Shown: piece by piece, positions 36,661-46,406 of the stretch
How the letters are laid out: every line of letters begins with the position of its first letter
Position numbering within the stretch: the stretch's first letter is position 1
Source: a bacterium
GTDB lineage: Bacteria; Lernaellota; Lernaellaia; JACKCT01
Reading direction: 5' to 3'
Length of the DNA stretch: 64,000 bases
Assembly: GCA_019912885.1 (NCBI GenBank)
Contig: JAIOHV010000090.1
Coordinates: 33,084 to 97,083, forward strand
Notes under the pieces: generated by a model
What the model was told of the DNA's origin: nothing
Databases searched by the model: none
Seen by the model: the letters and a program-made list of their open reading frames with translations, nothing else
Made by a program: the position numbers and the translations under genes

Positions 36661-36678
36661 CGGTGCGTTGATCTTGCG

Positions 36679-37116
36679 TCAGTGAGGCAATTTCACGAGG
36701 CCGTCGCCGTCGAGCTCCCAATAGGGATTGAACGCGATCTCCCAAAGGTATCCATCCGGATCGGAGAAATAGCCCGAGTATCCGCCCCAGAAAACGTCGC
36801 GCGCGCTCTTCAAGATTTTCGCACCGGCCTTCTCGGCGCGTGCGAGAGTCGCATCGACATCCGCGCGCGTCGCCACGTTGTGCGCGAGCGCGATGCCGCC
36901 AAAGCCCGAGCCCTCCGCGGGAATATTCGCATCCTCGGCGAGCAGGTGTTTCGGATACAGGCCGAGCACCACCCCGCCCGCGAACAGGAACACGACGTCG
37001 TCGGTTGACGCGCTCGATGCGCGAAAGCCCAATCCGTCGACGTAAAACGCGCGGGAGCGCGCGATGTCGGCAACGCCAAGCGTCACCAGGTTCAGCCGAA
37101 AATTCGATGCCGCCAT
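36679..37116 (-). CDS. Glyoxalase/VOC family protein A
   Basis: 145 residues from the ATG at 37116 with a G-rich ribosome site. The N-terminus NLVTLGVADIARSRAFYVDGLGF and the C-terminus GGYSGYFSDPDGYLWEIAFNPYW are typical of single-chain VOC proteins, which bind a metal and act as lyases, isomerases or bleomycin-type resistance proteins. No metal site can be assigned from the sequence. It precedes the ArsB/NhaD gene by 18 bases, probably as one transcript. Confidence 0.85.
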   Translation of the reverse strand: MAASNFRLNLVTLGVADIARSRAFYVDGLGFRASSASTDDVVFLFAGGVVLGLYPKHLLAEDANIPAEGSGFGGIALAHNVATRADVDATLARAEKAGAKILKSARDVFWGGYSGYFSDPDGYLWEIAFNPYWELDGDGLVKLPH

Positions 37117-37287
37117 CGTCCCCCCTTTTGTTCGTTCGACACGATCAGGAAAGTGCCACGCCCATGCGGCCGAACGCGATCGGGAAGACAGCGGGCGTAT
37201 GGCGAAACGCGAATTTTCCACCGCCGGGAAAGGCGGTGGCGATATCCGCTCGCCGCCGCCCTCACGGCCTTGACCAATCGTCGAAGG

Positions 37288-39303
37288 CTAATGCGCGGGA
37301 TTTTCCCCACGGAAGTACGCGTCGGCGACATCCATCGCGTCCGCCGCGATGACGATGCCAAGGCGCCGCCCGAAGATGTCGTCGACCGGCGGGTGAATGC
37401 CGCCCCAGATGCGCGACAGGCTCGTCTGGTCGGACGCATCGCGGTACGTCGCCCACTGCAGGACGACATCCACCGTGGGGCCTTCCTCGGTTTCGAGAAA
37501 CTCGTTTTTTGGCGCGACGAACTCGCCGAGCCCGCCGGGGAAATATTCGTCGCCCGTGAATTCGGTCAGGATTTCGGCCGCCGCGCGCGAGAAGGTTGAG
37601 TGGCCGGAGATGTATCCGGCGAACGGCGGCGTCACGAATGTCGGGCGCTGATACGGCACCCAATTTTCCGCGAGCATCCAACCGACCCCCGCGGTGTCCG
37701 TCTGATTTTCGTTCACCTCCGACGTGCCGCGCCACGCGAAAAGCTTGATCTTGCCGACGTTTTCATTATCGTCGCCGGCGAGCGGATCACCTTCCTCGAC
37801 GACCTCCACGTATCCATCAATCAGCGGAAGACCTTCCGGATCGTAATTCGGCAACGTGTCGTCGGTGCTTTGCCCGCGATCGGCCATGAAACGGATCGCG
37901 GAGATCGGCCGCACGTAGTCGTACCAGCCCTTGATGCCCCACGCGGTCACCGCGGAATCATGGATGCCGCCGCCGAGCGCGAAGTACACCTTGACGTCCC
38001 ATTCGAGATCCGTGAGCACCGGCCCGGTCCCCTTGTATCGTTTTTGCGCGGCCGGATGATCGCTCACGGCGAGGTTGACGACGGTGAACCAGTGCCCCGG
38101 CGGCGTCTCCGAGTCCGGACCGTCCGCCCAAAACTCCGTGAGCACGCGCGCGTAGTCGCCGCGCGGAACGATGTTCGGTTCGTACGGCTCGCCGGTGTAC
38201 GGATTGACCGGATGGCCCGTGTCGTAAACGCCGCCTTCGTACAGATTGTAGTAGTCCCTCAGCGACGCGATGTCCTGCGGCAGCTCGCCGGCATTGCCGA
38301 TTGTGCCGGGCGAGATATCCCACATCACTCCATCGGCCGGGTCCAGGTGCGACGACCAGATCGCCACGAACTCGTGGTTCCAGAGATATTCGTCGGGCAG
38401 AGCGCCCTCTCCGCGAAGAAGCGCGGGCGCGCCCGGATCGTAGCAAACCGGCCAGAACGCGTCGTCGCGGTCGGGGCGTTCAAAGGTTGAGAACGCCTCG
38501 GCGGGCAACGCGAACGGGATGACGCGGCCCCACTCGGCGCCGACGAAGGCCTGCAGGTTGTCCGTCTGGTTGCCGGACTGGTCGATCGAATCCTCGAGAT
38601 CGAGCGGCTGCCAGAGATCGGGATCGACGATCGTCGGATTCCCCGGCTGTTCGGGCCGTAGCGGCGGATTGACGGACTCGTAAACGACGCCCGCGTAATC
38701 GCCCTCCTCGTTCGATCCGTCCAGGAGCCCGTACTCCACGACGCAGTCCGATAGATACAACCCCAGCGCCGCGGCGCGCTCGGCGCGCGTTCCGTGAAGA
38801 TAATCGCGCGACTCGTACAAGGGGCTAAAGCCCAGCTCGACGAGCGTGTCCTCGAAGAGATTGAGCTGAAAATCCACGCCCGGCGAATTCCGGAAGCGAT
38901 GCGTCAGCAGGCGGTACATCGCGTAGCTGATCGCGATCGAACGCTCGCCGTCCGGATCCGTCGCGCCCGCGCGCAGATCGTCGCGGTCCTCGTCAGGGAA
39001 CGGGCACGCGTATCCCCCGACGGTATTGCCGAGGAAAAAGGGCTTCGCGACGCCGTCATAGACGGCCCAAAGGTCGTACATCATCGCGGAGGAGTGAAAC
39101 AGGTTTCTCGCGTGGACCGTCGGACGCGCGAAGTCGCGCCGGATCGCCTCGAGCAGCGCGTCGTTCCAGACGCGCGCCGCCGATTTTTCGTTCGTCCACG
39201 CCGGACTATCCGGGTTGACCGCGACGGGCGTTCCGTCGCCGCAACCAACGACAAGCAACACGGCGAAAACCACGACCGGAAGGAACTTCAGTTTCCTGGG
39301 CAT
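37288..39303 (-). CDS. Vanadium-haloperoxidase-like lipoprotein (PAP2 family)
   Basis: 671 residues with a lipoprotein signal ending VVGC. In the C-terminal third lie motifs of the vanadate/phosphate site: KGWYDYVRPISAIR, YISGHSTFSRAAAE and SRIWGGIHPPVDDIFGRR. These correspond to the K-R-SGH-R-H set of vanadium haloperoxidases and PAP2 phosphatases. The N-terminal two thirds hold long loops (VNPYTGEPYEPNIVPRG and others) that are usual in bacterial vanadium haloperoxidase relatives. It would act outside the cell, oxidising halides with peroxide or hydrolysing phosphate esters. It has its own promoter at 39332-39360. Confidence 0.85.
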   Translation of the reverse strand: MPRKLKFLPVVVFAVLLVVGCGDGTPVAVNPDSPAWTNEKSAARVWNDALLEAIRRDFARPTVHARNLFHSSAMMYDLWAVYDGVAKPFFLGNTVGGYACPFPDEDRDDLRAGATDPDGERSIAISYAMYRLLTHRFRNSPGVDFQLNLFEDTLVELGFSPLYESRDYLHGTRAERAAALGLYLSDCVVEYGLLDGSNEEGDYAGVVYESVNPPLRPEQPGNPTIVDPDLWQPLDLEDSIDQSGNQTDNLQAFVGAEWGRVIPFALPAEAFSTFERPDRDDAFWPVCYDPGAPALLRGEGALPDEYLWNHEFVAIWSSHLDPADGVMWDISPGTIGNAGELPQDIASLRDYYNLYEGGVYDTGHPVNPYTGEPYEPNIVPRGDYARVLTEFWADGPDSETPPGHWFTVVNLAVSDHPAAQKRYKGTGPVLTDLEWDVKVYFALGGGIHDSAVTAWGIKGWYDYVRPISAIRFMADRGQSTDDTLPNYDPEGLPLIDGYVEVVEEGDPLAGDDNENVGKIKLFAWRGTSEVNENQTDTAGVGWMLAENWVPYQRPTFVTPPFAGYISGHSTFSRAAAEILTEFTGDEYFPGGLGEFVAPKNEFLETEEGPTVDVVLQWATYRDASDQTSLSRIWGGIHPPVDDIFGRRLGIVIAADAMDVADAYFRGENPAH

Positions 39304-39331
39304 CGTCGCACCTCAAAAAATTGTAAGCTTC

Positions 39332-39360
39332 ATTATATTCCAAAAAATTCGTGCCGTCAC
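39332..39360 (-). promoter_or_regulatory. Promoter of the haloperoxidase-like gene
   Basis: On the minus strand, GTGACG (39360-39355) and TATAAT (39337-39332) are 17 bases apart. The start codon follows about 30 bases later, with GAGGTG as ribosome site. Confidence 0.65.
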
Positions 39361-39572
39361 CGTCCGGCCCGCGTGTTGATTTACGCGTTGGCGCGAATCG
39401 CGGATTTTTCAATGCTCGGGTTGCCGGTTTGCCGCATGTCTCGCTCCCTGACCGACGCCGCAACGTCGCGCGCCGTGTTCGCGCGTTGACCCCACGGACA
39501 TCGCATGGATAATCGATCGTCCCAAAAATATTGCCCGCGCTCATTCGGCGATTGAGAATCAAGAGGCGCCTC

Positions 39573-41642
39573 ATGACCCCGCAACCCGACCGGAATATAA
39601 CGCGCGCCGGGTTGGTGGGTTTTCTCGCGCTTTACGTCCTGTTGCGGCTGCTTTTTGTCTACACCGCTCCCTGGACGGAAGAAGAGCACGAGTGCCTCAT
39701 CGCCGTCACGGCGACGAACGACGAACCCGCGTATTACACCAAACCCAACGTGATTTTCGGCGGCGAAGGAGTCGTCGCGTATAACCGCGTCCTGGTTCGG
39801 AAGGTCTTCAAACATTTCGGAGCCGATATTTTCAACGTGAAATTGATTGCCGTCGCGACATCGACCTTCACCTACCTGCTTGCCCTGTTGGCGCTGGGGC
39901 GAATGGTCGACGCGCGCCGGTTTCTGCTCGGCGCCGCGATCTTGTTGCTGCCGTCGTGGAACTATTGGTGGGCCGACTTGCGCCTCATCAATTATCAGAA
40001 TGTCGGCTGGTGTTTTCTGTTGCTGTATCTGGCCTGGGACGACCAGATCGAGGGACGAACGCGGCTGCCGTTGCTTGGCCTTGCGGCGGGGCTGGCGCTC
40101 GTGGTGATCCCGTTTCCCATGAACGTGACCTCGATCGGATTTCTGGCTATCGCAAGCGTCAAGGCCGGCGTCAGCCCCGCATCGAAAAAACGCGTCGCGC
40201 TCCACGCCGCGTGCGCCGCCTTTTTCGTCCTCACTTTCAAGGCGCTATTTTTCGGCGGCATCGGACCGCTGTTGCGAACGCCGCTTTTTGGTAATCTCTG
40301 GCGCGTTGACCAACTGGTTACCCGATTGAATCTAAAAAGCCACAATTCCGAAGTCATAGATTTTATTGACGATACGGACCCGTTCCGATTGACGATGGTC
40401 GCCATCGCCCTCGCCCTCTTGTTATTCCAGGGTTTCGTTTTTTTTCGAAGAAATCTTCGAACGCGCCACGCGCGCATTTCGATTCCGATTTTCTGGCACG
40501 GGATTGTCTTTGGCATCCCTCTCGCCGTGCTCGGCCTCGTCCACGACAAGTGGATCGGTTATCTGCTTTGCGTCTTTCCCTTTGCATTTCTGGCGATCGC
40601 ACCGGAACTCGGGAAACGGACGATGACCGTCGCGGCGCTGCCTCTATGCGCCGTCGGAGGGTGGGGAGCGATAAACGATCTCGTGTTCGCCGATCCGCCG
40701 GAGCACCTGGCGTCCGGGAAGGAGGCTTGTTTACGCCTTCGTCCGGAAACCGCATGCGAATACGGTTTGGCGACACGCACAACGCTCTGCGGAAATCTCA
40801 TGGGGGTCGCCCGTCGCGAATGCGTGAAGGAACATCTTCTCCAGGCGTACTTCCGCGTTCGCGATGCCGGCCTTGAAAGTTGCGACGAGATTCCCGCGAA
40901 CTGGCGTAAGCGGCCTGACGACTCTCCGCTGGCTTACCGTGTGATCGGGACCGAGCCCGTTCCGGATCCGGAATCGTGCCTGATGACGATGGATTATCGG
41001 TTGGCGCAAGCGGACACGACGTCCGAGGCGCTTTCGGCTTGCAAACGCCTTGAAAACGACCGGTCGCGGCGGTGGTGTCTGCGCAAGGCGGGGAGTTTCC
41101 ACGCGTCCGCGGGGCGCGGACCCAATAAGCGCCAAGGCGATGATTTTTTGCGCGGCTATTGCAATGAACGGGGCATCCAAAACGCACGAGAAAACAAGGA
41201 TCGCGACTCGCCACCGCCTGCCGGTTGCACGGAGGGCGGCGCTCTCGAAGCCTTCCGCGCGGGACGATTCGTGGAATTCGTCGCCCGCCAAAATCCGCGA
41301 ACCGTGGAGGCTGCCATCAACGCATGCCGGGAAGCCGACGACCCTGCGATCATCGAGCGCTGCCTGGAGAGCCTGCCTCATTTGATCGATGTCCGGGTCG
41401 AGTCGTTCGAACGGTTGAACGACGAATTCGATCGATGCCTGGAGTTTCGCAATGCGCGAGCGCGCATGGGTTGTGTGAAAGGCCTCGCCGCGCTTTCGTG
41501 GGTGATCGGCGACGAGCGGCCTTCGCACTGGTGCCGGCGGCTCGATCGCGACGACGAACGGCGACGCTGCCACAAAGCGACCCGCACCTTATCGGACGGG
41601 TTTTTAGACCGCGCGAGTTTCTGTCTCGAAACACCGCGTTGA
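39573..41642 (+). CDS. Polytopic membrane protein with C-X11-C disulfide hairpin tail
   Basis: 689 residues from the ATG at 39573 (AAGAGG upstream). The first 380 residues contain about ten membrane segments and an early EEEHE motif after the first one, as in glycosyltransferase 39/83-type integral enzymes, but no firm family match. The last 300 residues are soluble and Cys-rich. Four pairs are spaced exactly C-X11-C (SACKRLENDRSRRWC, NACREADDPAIIERC, RCLEFRNARARMGC, WCRRLDRDDERRRC) and one C-X10-C, which suggests disulfide-closed helical hairpins outside the cytoplasm. Function unknown. Confidence 0.75.
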   Translation: MTPQPDRNITRAGLVGFLALYVLLRLLFVYTAPWTEEEHECLIAVTATNDEPAYYTKPNVIFGGEGVVAYNRVLVRKVFKHFGADIFNVKLIAVATSTFTYLLALLALGRMVDARRFLLGAAILLLPSWNYWWADLRLINYQNVGWCFLLLYLAWDDQIEGRTRLPLLGLAAGLALVVIPFPMNVTSIGFLAIASVKAGVSPASKKRVALHAACAAFFVLTFKALFFGGIGPLLRTPLFGNLWRVDQLVTRLNLKSHNSEVIDFIDDTDPFRLTMVAIALALLLFQGFVFFRRNLRTRHARISIPIFWHGIVFGIPLAVLGLVHDKWIGYLLCVFPFAFLAIAPELGKRTMTVAALPLCAVGGWGAINDLVFADPPEHLASGKEACLRLRPETACEYGLATRTTLCGNLMGVARRECVKEHLLQAYFRVRDAGLESCDEIPANWRKRPDDSPLAYRVIGTEPVPDPESCLMTMDYRLAQADTTSEALSACKRLENDRSRRWCLRKAGSFHASAGRGPNKRQGDDFLRGYCNERGIQNARENKDRDSPPPAGCTEGGALEAFRAGRFVEFVARQNPRTVEAAINACREADDPAIIERCLESLPHLIDVRVESFERLNDEFDRCLEFRNARARMGCVKGLAALSWVIGDERPSHWCRRLDRDDERRRCHKATRTLSDGFLDRASFCLETPR

Positions 41643-41690
41643 GCGGCATCCTCCGCGGCGAGCGAGTTCCCCTGGGCGCCGATCTCCGGA

Positions 41691-42152
41691 CTACCGGCCG
41701 CGCGCTTCCTCTCCCCTCAGCACGATACAGGTGCTCGACACCTTGGCGACAAGGCTCCCCGTTTCGTCGGTGACGTCGCATTCGACGTAGCCGAGCGTCT
41801 TCGTGCGGCGCACGACGCGCCCTTCGGCGCGAAGCGTCGCGCGCCAGACTGGCTTGAAGTAGCGCGCGCTGATGTCGAGCGTGGTGAACGTCTCGTCATC
41901 CGCGAGCGTCGTCGCCATCGCGGTGCCCATCGCCGCGTCGGCCAGATCGCATATCACGCCGCCGTGCAGCGTGCCCATCGGATTCGCATGCCGCTCGTCA
42001 GCGACCAGTTCCATGACCGAACCTCCCGGCTCGAAGTGCGTCGCCGTGAAACCGATGAGCCTCGCGATCGGCGGCGGCGCCTCGCCCGAAAGCATTCCCT
42101 GAAGCCGTTTCATATGGCGCGTCATCGGTGTGGCGTCTCGGTCGGAGTTCAT
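41691..42152 (-). CDS. PaaI-type hotdog thioesterase
   Basis: 153 residues with the single hotdog domain: ERHANPMGTLHGGVICDLADAAMG is the signature containing the catalytic Asp, and TTLDISARYFKPVWRATL follows on the central strand. Such enzymes cleave acyl-CoA (often aromatic) thioesters in the cytoplasm. The protein starts before the family core with about 20 extra residues, and an ATG nine residues on is equally plausible. There is no operon partner; it is convergent with the CX11C membrane protein gene. Confidence 0.88.
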   Translation of the reverse strand: MNSDRDATPMTRHMKRLQGMLSGEAPPPIARLIGFTATHFEPGGSVMELVADERHANPMGTLHGGVICDLADAAMGTAMATTLADDETFTTLDISARYFKPVWRATLRAEGRVVRRTKTLGYVECDVTDETGSLVAKVSSTCIVLRGEEARGR

Positions 42153-42366
42153 ATTCCCTTCCTCTTGTTGGATACGAGGGGGCGATCGTCGCGCGATTCG
42201 CTCCTCGAGCGCAATATGAAACGCGTTGTCGAAGCGGCGAACGGGCCGCGTCGCCGTCGCTTCAGCGACGCGTTCGATGATCTGAAAAAATGGTTGTATC
42301 GCTCACCGCCACATTGATCCCAATGCGGATAAGGGTTTTCGGTTTTCGACAACCCTGGAGCTAACG

Positions 42367-43344
42367 ATGAGAAACACCCCGTTGATCGCCCTGGTTTGTT
42401 TTGTCGCCGCCGTTTTCTTCGCGGCCGACCCGTTAGGCGCCGCGACGACGCCGGCCGAGAACTGCGAAGCCCACAAGCTGGTGGCCGCCGGCCACTACGC
42501 CGACTGCCGCTTGAAGGAAGACGCGAAGGCCGCAAAGAGCGGCGCGGCGGCTGACTATGCGAAGTGCGGCGAGACGCTCATCGAGCGCTTCGAGTCCGCG
42601 GAGAATGCCTTCGGCGCGGCGTGTCCGACAATCGGCGACGCCGCTGACGTGATCGCCCGCGTCGCGGCCGAGACCGACGCGTTGGCGCTCCTGCTTTCGG
42701 GCCAGACGCCGCCCGCGCCGGCCGAATGCGGCAACGGCATCCTTGAGGGCGCGGAAGCGTGCGAAGTCGGCGATCTCGACGGCGCAAGCTGCGAATCGGA
42801 GGGCTTTGCCGGCGGCGCCCTGGCGTGCGACACGGGCTGCACGTTCGATACCGGCGGCTGCTACGCGACGCGATTCGTCGATAACGGAGACGGCAGCGTC
42901 ACCGACAACGGCACCGGTCTCACCTGGGAACAGAAGACCACGGACAGCAGCATCCACGACGTCTTGCGGTTGTTCATCTGGAGCACCCCGATTCCGGGCA
43001 ACCCGATCACGACGGACGGTCTTCCCGACGGCACGCTGTTCACGTCGTTCCTTTGGGAACTCAACGGGACGGTGAGCACCGACGGCACGACGATCGGCGG
43101 ATGTTTCGCGGGTCACTGCGACTGGCGGTTGCCGACGGTCGAGGAGTTGAAGACCATTCACGTCGCGCGGGTCGATCCCATCTTCGGACCGACGCGGCCC
43201 GAAGATTACTGGACAGGCACGGAATATCCGTACGACCTGGATCCCGAAGCCGCCTGGCGCGCCTATTTGGGCGGCTACTACCTCTGGTTCAAGGCGCAGC
43301 CCGCATTCGCCCGCGCGGTTCGAGGCCCGCTCTGGAACCCGTGA
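42367..43344 (+). CDS. Secreted DUF1566 protein with Myxo-type disulfide repeat
   Basis: 325 residues with a Sec signal (cleavage near LGAATT). The N-terminal part holds a Cys-poor helical region. Around residues 118-165 a Myxococcus-type disulfide repeat begins AECGNGILEGAEACEVGD and ends ACDTGCTFDTGGC. The C-terminal 160 residues are DUF1566 (Lcl-like): RFVDNGDGSVTDNGTGLTWE, DWRLPTVEELKTI, YWTGTEY and RAVRGP. These are typical of deltaproteobacterial surface proteins with C-type-lectin-like ends. It stands alone, with a ribosome site (GGAGCTAACG) and a terminator downstream. Confidence 0.88.
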   Translation: MRNTPLIALVCFVAAVFFAADPLGAATTPAENCEAHKLVAAGHYADCRLKEDAKAAKSGAAADYAKCGETLIERFESAENAFGAACPTIGDAADVIARVAAETDALALLLSGQTPPAPAECGNGILEGAEACEVGDLDGASCESEGFAGGALACDTGCTFDTGGCYATRFVDNGDGSVTDNGTGLTWEQKTTDSSIHDVLRLFIWSTPIPGNPITTDGLPDGTLFTSFLWELNGTVSTDGTTIGGCFAGHCDWRLPTVEELKTIHVARVDPIFGPTRPEDYWTGTEYPYDLDPEAAWRAYLGGYYLWFKAQPAFARAVRGPLWNP

Positions 43345-43468
43345 TCGCGCCGTCGATTGTCGTCGCCCGAATCAGGATTCGCTGAGGCCGCGTCCGGCGT
43401 ATTAAGCCGTCGTTCAAGGATTGCGACCGTGGGCGGCGCGACGTCGACGATCGCTTCCTGTTGCCGCG

Positions 43469-43501
43469 GTCGGGGCGCCGCAAGGCGCCCCGACGTTTTT
43501 T
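43469..43501 (+). terminator. Strong Rho-independent terminator
   Basis: GTCGGGGCGCC / GGCGCCCCGAC, an 11-bp perfect stem, with a GCAA tetraloop, followed by GTTTTTT. It ends the DUF1566 gene, 125 bases after the stop. Confidence 0.9.
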
Positions 43502-43635
43502 GCGTACACCGGCCGCGTTTTCTCACGGGTTGACGCCGGCGTTGCCGGGCTCATCCGTTCACGCGCGCGCCGCCCGTTTCTGGTTGCGCATGGCTCTGAT
43601 AGCGTAGCGGCCCCACGAATGCGGGGCGCTCGATC

Positions 43636-44103
43636 ATGGGAAATCTCATCTGCCCGGTATCGACGGTGCGTATTGACGCAGGCGTCGTGCGTATCAATGC
43701 ATTTCTGACGATGCTTCTCCTCGTCACGTATCTGGCGGCGCGCGAGCCGCTCATCGTCATCGTGCTTGCGCTGGACTTTTTCTGGCGCTCGTTTTTGAAC
43801 GCGCCGCCAAGCCCGATGACGCGCGTTTCGAATCTTCTCGCCGGATTAATCCGCCTGCCTTACCGCGCGACCGACAAGGCGCCGAAGGTCTTCGCGGCGC
43901 GCATCGGATTTTTGTTGACGGGCGCGGCTTCCGTGACGCATTTCGCCTTTCCCCCGGCGGCGCCGTGGCTTGCCGGAATCGTCGCGGTATTCGCGTTTCT
44001 CGAATCGGCGTTCAACTTCTGCGCGGGATGCTTCGTCTACGCGCACGTCGCCCTGCCGCTAACGCGGAAGCTCGAAGGATCGCGCACCGACGGCTCCGGT
44101 TAA
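43636..44103 (+). CDS. DUF4395 family membrane protein
   Basis: 155 residues. The N-terminus ICPVSTVRIDAGVVRINAFLT and the end FNFCAGCFVYAHVAL with a C-x2-C pair match DUF4395, which has four membrane segments. It is the second member in the window and, unlike 23343-23825, keeps the C-terminal Cys pair. DUF4395 members are often found beside thiosulfate/thioredoxin genes; that context is not visible here. The start and reading frame have no competitor. Gene is flanked by unrelated genes. Confidence 0.88.
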   Translation: MGNLICPVSTVRIDAGVVRINAFLTMLLLVTYLAAREPLIVIVLALDFFWRSFLNAPPSPMTRVSNLLAGLIRLPYRATDKAPKVFAARIGFLLTGAASVTHFAFPPAAPWLAGIVAVFAFLESAFNFCAGCFVYAHVALPLTRKLEGSRTDGSG

Positions 44104-44245
44104 ATGGGGCAACGCGGGAGCCCGTGCGGTTGCCCACCGCGACGACTGCGAACGCTCACGGCGTCGTGCCATTCCTTCGTGCGTGAGCGAGAAGGCCGGG
44201 CACACGCGCGTCGCCGACCTGCTGAGGAATACGGGTTTGGCGCAA

Positions 44246-44683
44246 TCAGCCGAGTTCTTCGGCGAGCCCGATGAGAATGCCCTCGGGCCCCCGGACGTAG
44301 CAGAGCCGATACGCGTCTTCGTAACGGACCACTTCGCCGACGAGCCGCGCGCCGCGCTCGCAGAGGCGCGCGAGCGTATCGTCGATGTCCTCGACGGTGA
44401 ACATGACGCGCAGGTACCCGAGAGCGTTCACCGGAGCGCCGCGGTGATCGGCGACCACGGGCGGCGCGAGGAATCGGGACAATTCGAGCCGGCCGTGACC
44501 GTCCGGCGTACGCATCATGGCGATCTCGACGCGCTGGTCGCCAAGTCCCGTGACCCGCCCGGCCCACTCTCCTTCGATCGGGGCGCGCCCCTCGAGTTCG
44601 AGGCCAAGTTCGGTGAAAAACTCAATGGCGGCGTCGATGTCCTCGACAACGATACCGACGTTATCCATGCGTTTGACCGTCAT
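44246..44683 (-). CDS. Glyoxalase/VOC family protein B
   Basis: 145 residues. The N-terminus RMDNVGIVVEDIDAAIEFFTELGLELEG and the second half with ALGYLRVMFTVEDIDDTLARLCERGARLVGE, CYVRGPEGILIGLAEELG show one VOC domain. The probable metal ligands (His/Glu of other VOC enzymes) are not all conserved, so it may be a fosfomycin/bleomycin-type or a lyase homologue. It is not close to the other VOC protein at 36679. The region between its start and the glycosyltransferase gene end (44684-44917) shows no ORF or element. Confidence 0.85.
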   Translation of the reverse strand: MTVKRMDNVGIVVEDIDAAIEFFTELGLELEGRAPIEGEWAGRVTGLGDQRVEIAMMRTPDGHGRLELSRFLAPPVVADHRGAPVNALGYLRVMFTVEDIDDTLARLCERGARLVGEVVRYEDAYRLCYVRGPEGILIGLAEELG

Positions 44684-44917
44684 GATGTCTCCCTGGAGTT
44701 CAATGGAGCGGCGAGTCTAGCGGCTCGTGCTCTCCTGTTGACCCTGTCTCACGATCCGCCCTTAATCCTTCGTCTCGGTCATCGTGGCCTACTTTATTCG
44801 CGGCCTATTTCTTCGCTGCAGGCCTCTTCGTGGAATTGCCGTCCATCGTGGCGTCCCAAGGTCACTTTATGCACGAGACGCCGTGATCGCGCGTGGCTCG
44901 GGCAGCTAAATTCCGGA

Positions 44918-46165
44918 TCATTGGGTGCGGGCCGGCGTTGCGTTCGTATGCCATAGCTCTTCGAGAATCGCCACCGCGCGTCCGGCGCCGCCGGCACTGG
45001 CAAACGCTTTCGCCACGCGCTCGGCACCGGGCTTGCGCGCCATTGCGGTGCGGATCGCCGCGCGAAGGCGATCGGAGGTCAGGCGCGATCGCGGCACGAA
45101 CGTGCCGGCGCCGCAAACGTCGACACGCCGCGCGCTCTCGCTTTGATCGCGTCCCCACGGCACAACGCACACGGGCACGCCCGCGGCGAGCGCACGTTGC
45201 GTCGTGCCCATGCCGCCGTGCGTGACGAGGAGATCGACCGCGGGAATCACCTCGGCGTGAGGCAAGAAGCGTGTGATGCGAACGCCATCGCGCGGCGCTC
45301 GAAATCGCGCCGGGTCAAGCGCCGCGGTCGTTACGATCACGCTGCCGGGTTCCCCCGCCAGAGCGGCAAGTGCCGTCTCGATGATGGCGCCGTCATCCTG
45401 AAATTCCGTCGACACGCCGACCAGAACGCGCGGCCGTTCAAGCTCGTGGATCCACGCGGGCGCCTGCCCGGTGGGCGCCCACAAGCCCGGACCGACGGCG
45501 CGTAGGTTCGCCGGCCAGTCCGAACGCGAATATTCGAAGGGCTCGGCGGTGCGATAAAGGAGAATGTCGGGGCGACGAAAAATGTCGGCGTGCCGGCGAA
45601 TCGCGCCGGCTCCGACGCCGGTTCGAAACGCGTTCAACCGATTCATCAATCCGCCGATCGCGGCATCCGTGACACCCCAAAGCACGCGGTCGCGCAGGCG
45701 TCCCGCCCATCCGCCCGGCGGCGGAAAGCCGGGTCCGAACGCGGGCGCGTCACGCGACGGAACCGGCAGGCAATACGGCAAGAACATCGCCCACGGCCGG
45801 CTCCGCGCCTCGGTCCACGCCGCGGCGCCAAAAGCGTTGGCGTCGACGACAAGGCCATCCGGCGCGATCGTCTCGTATCCGCGCGCGAGATCATCCGCCT
45901 CGAACGGCGCGCGCTCGATCCATCGCGACAAAGTCCGGCGAAACTGCGCGAGCGGATTTGCGCTCTTGTAGTCGTCAAGCGGCAGAGCCTCGATGCGCGC
46001 ATCGATGGCGCGGTGTTCGAGCCCCGCCGCTTCAATGTTCGCGCGCTCGTCGGCGAGGGTTTGAATGACGACGCGATGCCCCGATTGCCGCAGCGCGATC
46101 GCGACATCCATCATCGGATACAGGTGGCCTCGCGCGGGGGACGTGTAGATGAGAAACGTGCTCAT
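44918..46165 (-). CDS. MGT-type (GT1) glycosyltransferase
   Basis: 415 residues from the ATG at 46165. The N-terminal Rossmann fold has [26 protein letters not shown] and the C-terminal nucleotide-sugar domain has [48 protein letters not shown]. The THGGxGT and PxxxDQ blocks are the GT1/MGT signature, which attach sugars to macrolides, lipids or other small molecules. No acceptor pathway lies nearby, so the product is not known. It is a single gene with the family N-terminus at its first Met. Confidence 0.9.
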   Translation of the reverse strand: MSTFLIYTSPARGHLYPMMDVAIALRQSGHRVVIQTLADERANIEAAGLEHRAIDARIEALPLDDYKSANPLAQFRRTLSRWIERAPFEADDLARGYETIAPDGLVVDANAFGAAAWTEARSRPWAMFLPYCLPVPSRDAPAFGPGFPPPGGWAGRLRDRVLWGVTDAAIGGLMNRLNAFRTGVGAGAIRRHADIFRRPDILLYRTAEPFEYSRSDWPANLRAVGPGLWAPTGQAPAWIHELERPRVLVGVSTEFQDDGAIIETALAALAGEPGSVIVTTAALDPARFRAPRDGVRITRFLPHAEVIPAVDLLVTHGGMGTTQRALAAGVPVCVVPWGRDQSESARRVDVCGAGTFVPRSRLTSDRLRAAIRTAMARKPGAERVAKAFASAGGAGRAVAILEELWHTNATPARTQ

Positions 46166-46406
46166 GCGCGGCGCATCATAAAACGGAATGGTCTTTCGTC
46201 GAGAGACGCATGATTCCGTCGCAATGCGAACCCGCCGCGTGGGCATGCGATCCTGGAAATCAGGCTTGTTTTTTGAGATGACGCCGACGGAAAATAATTC
46301 GCGCGTCGTGTCGAATCGGACCGCCGTCAATCGTCGCTCCCGTCAACGCACGGAGGCGGCGCCCGGACGGCGGCGGTGAGACCAATACAACGAATGGGGA
46401 GCAATA

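Noticed and set aside
35080..37008. 642-codon plus-strand open frame
   Set aside because: Antisense to the ArsB/NhaD-type transporter and VOC genes; its composition (mainly Arg, Asp, Glu, Ala) is that of a GC-rich shadow frame.
37218..37239. Perfect 8-bp hairpin CCACCGCC / GGCGGTGG after the haloperoxidase-like gene
   Set aside because: There is no T-run on the 3' side in the gene's direction, so it does not meet the pattern of an intrinsic terminator. It may still have an effect.
44684..44917. Possible short gene between the VOC and glycosyltransferase genes
   Set aside because: Short open frames here lack ribosome sites and known motifs; no RNA element was evident either.
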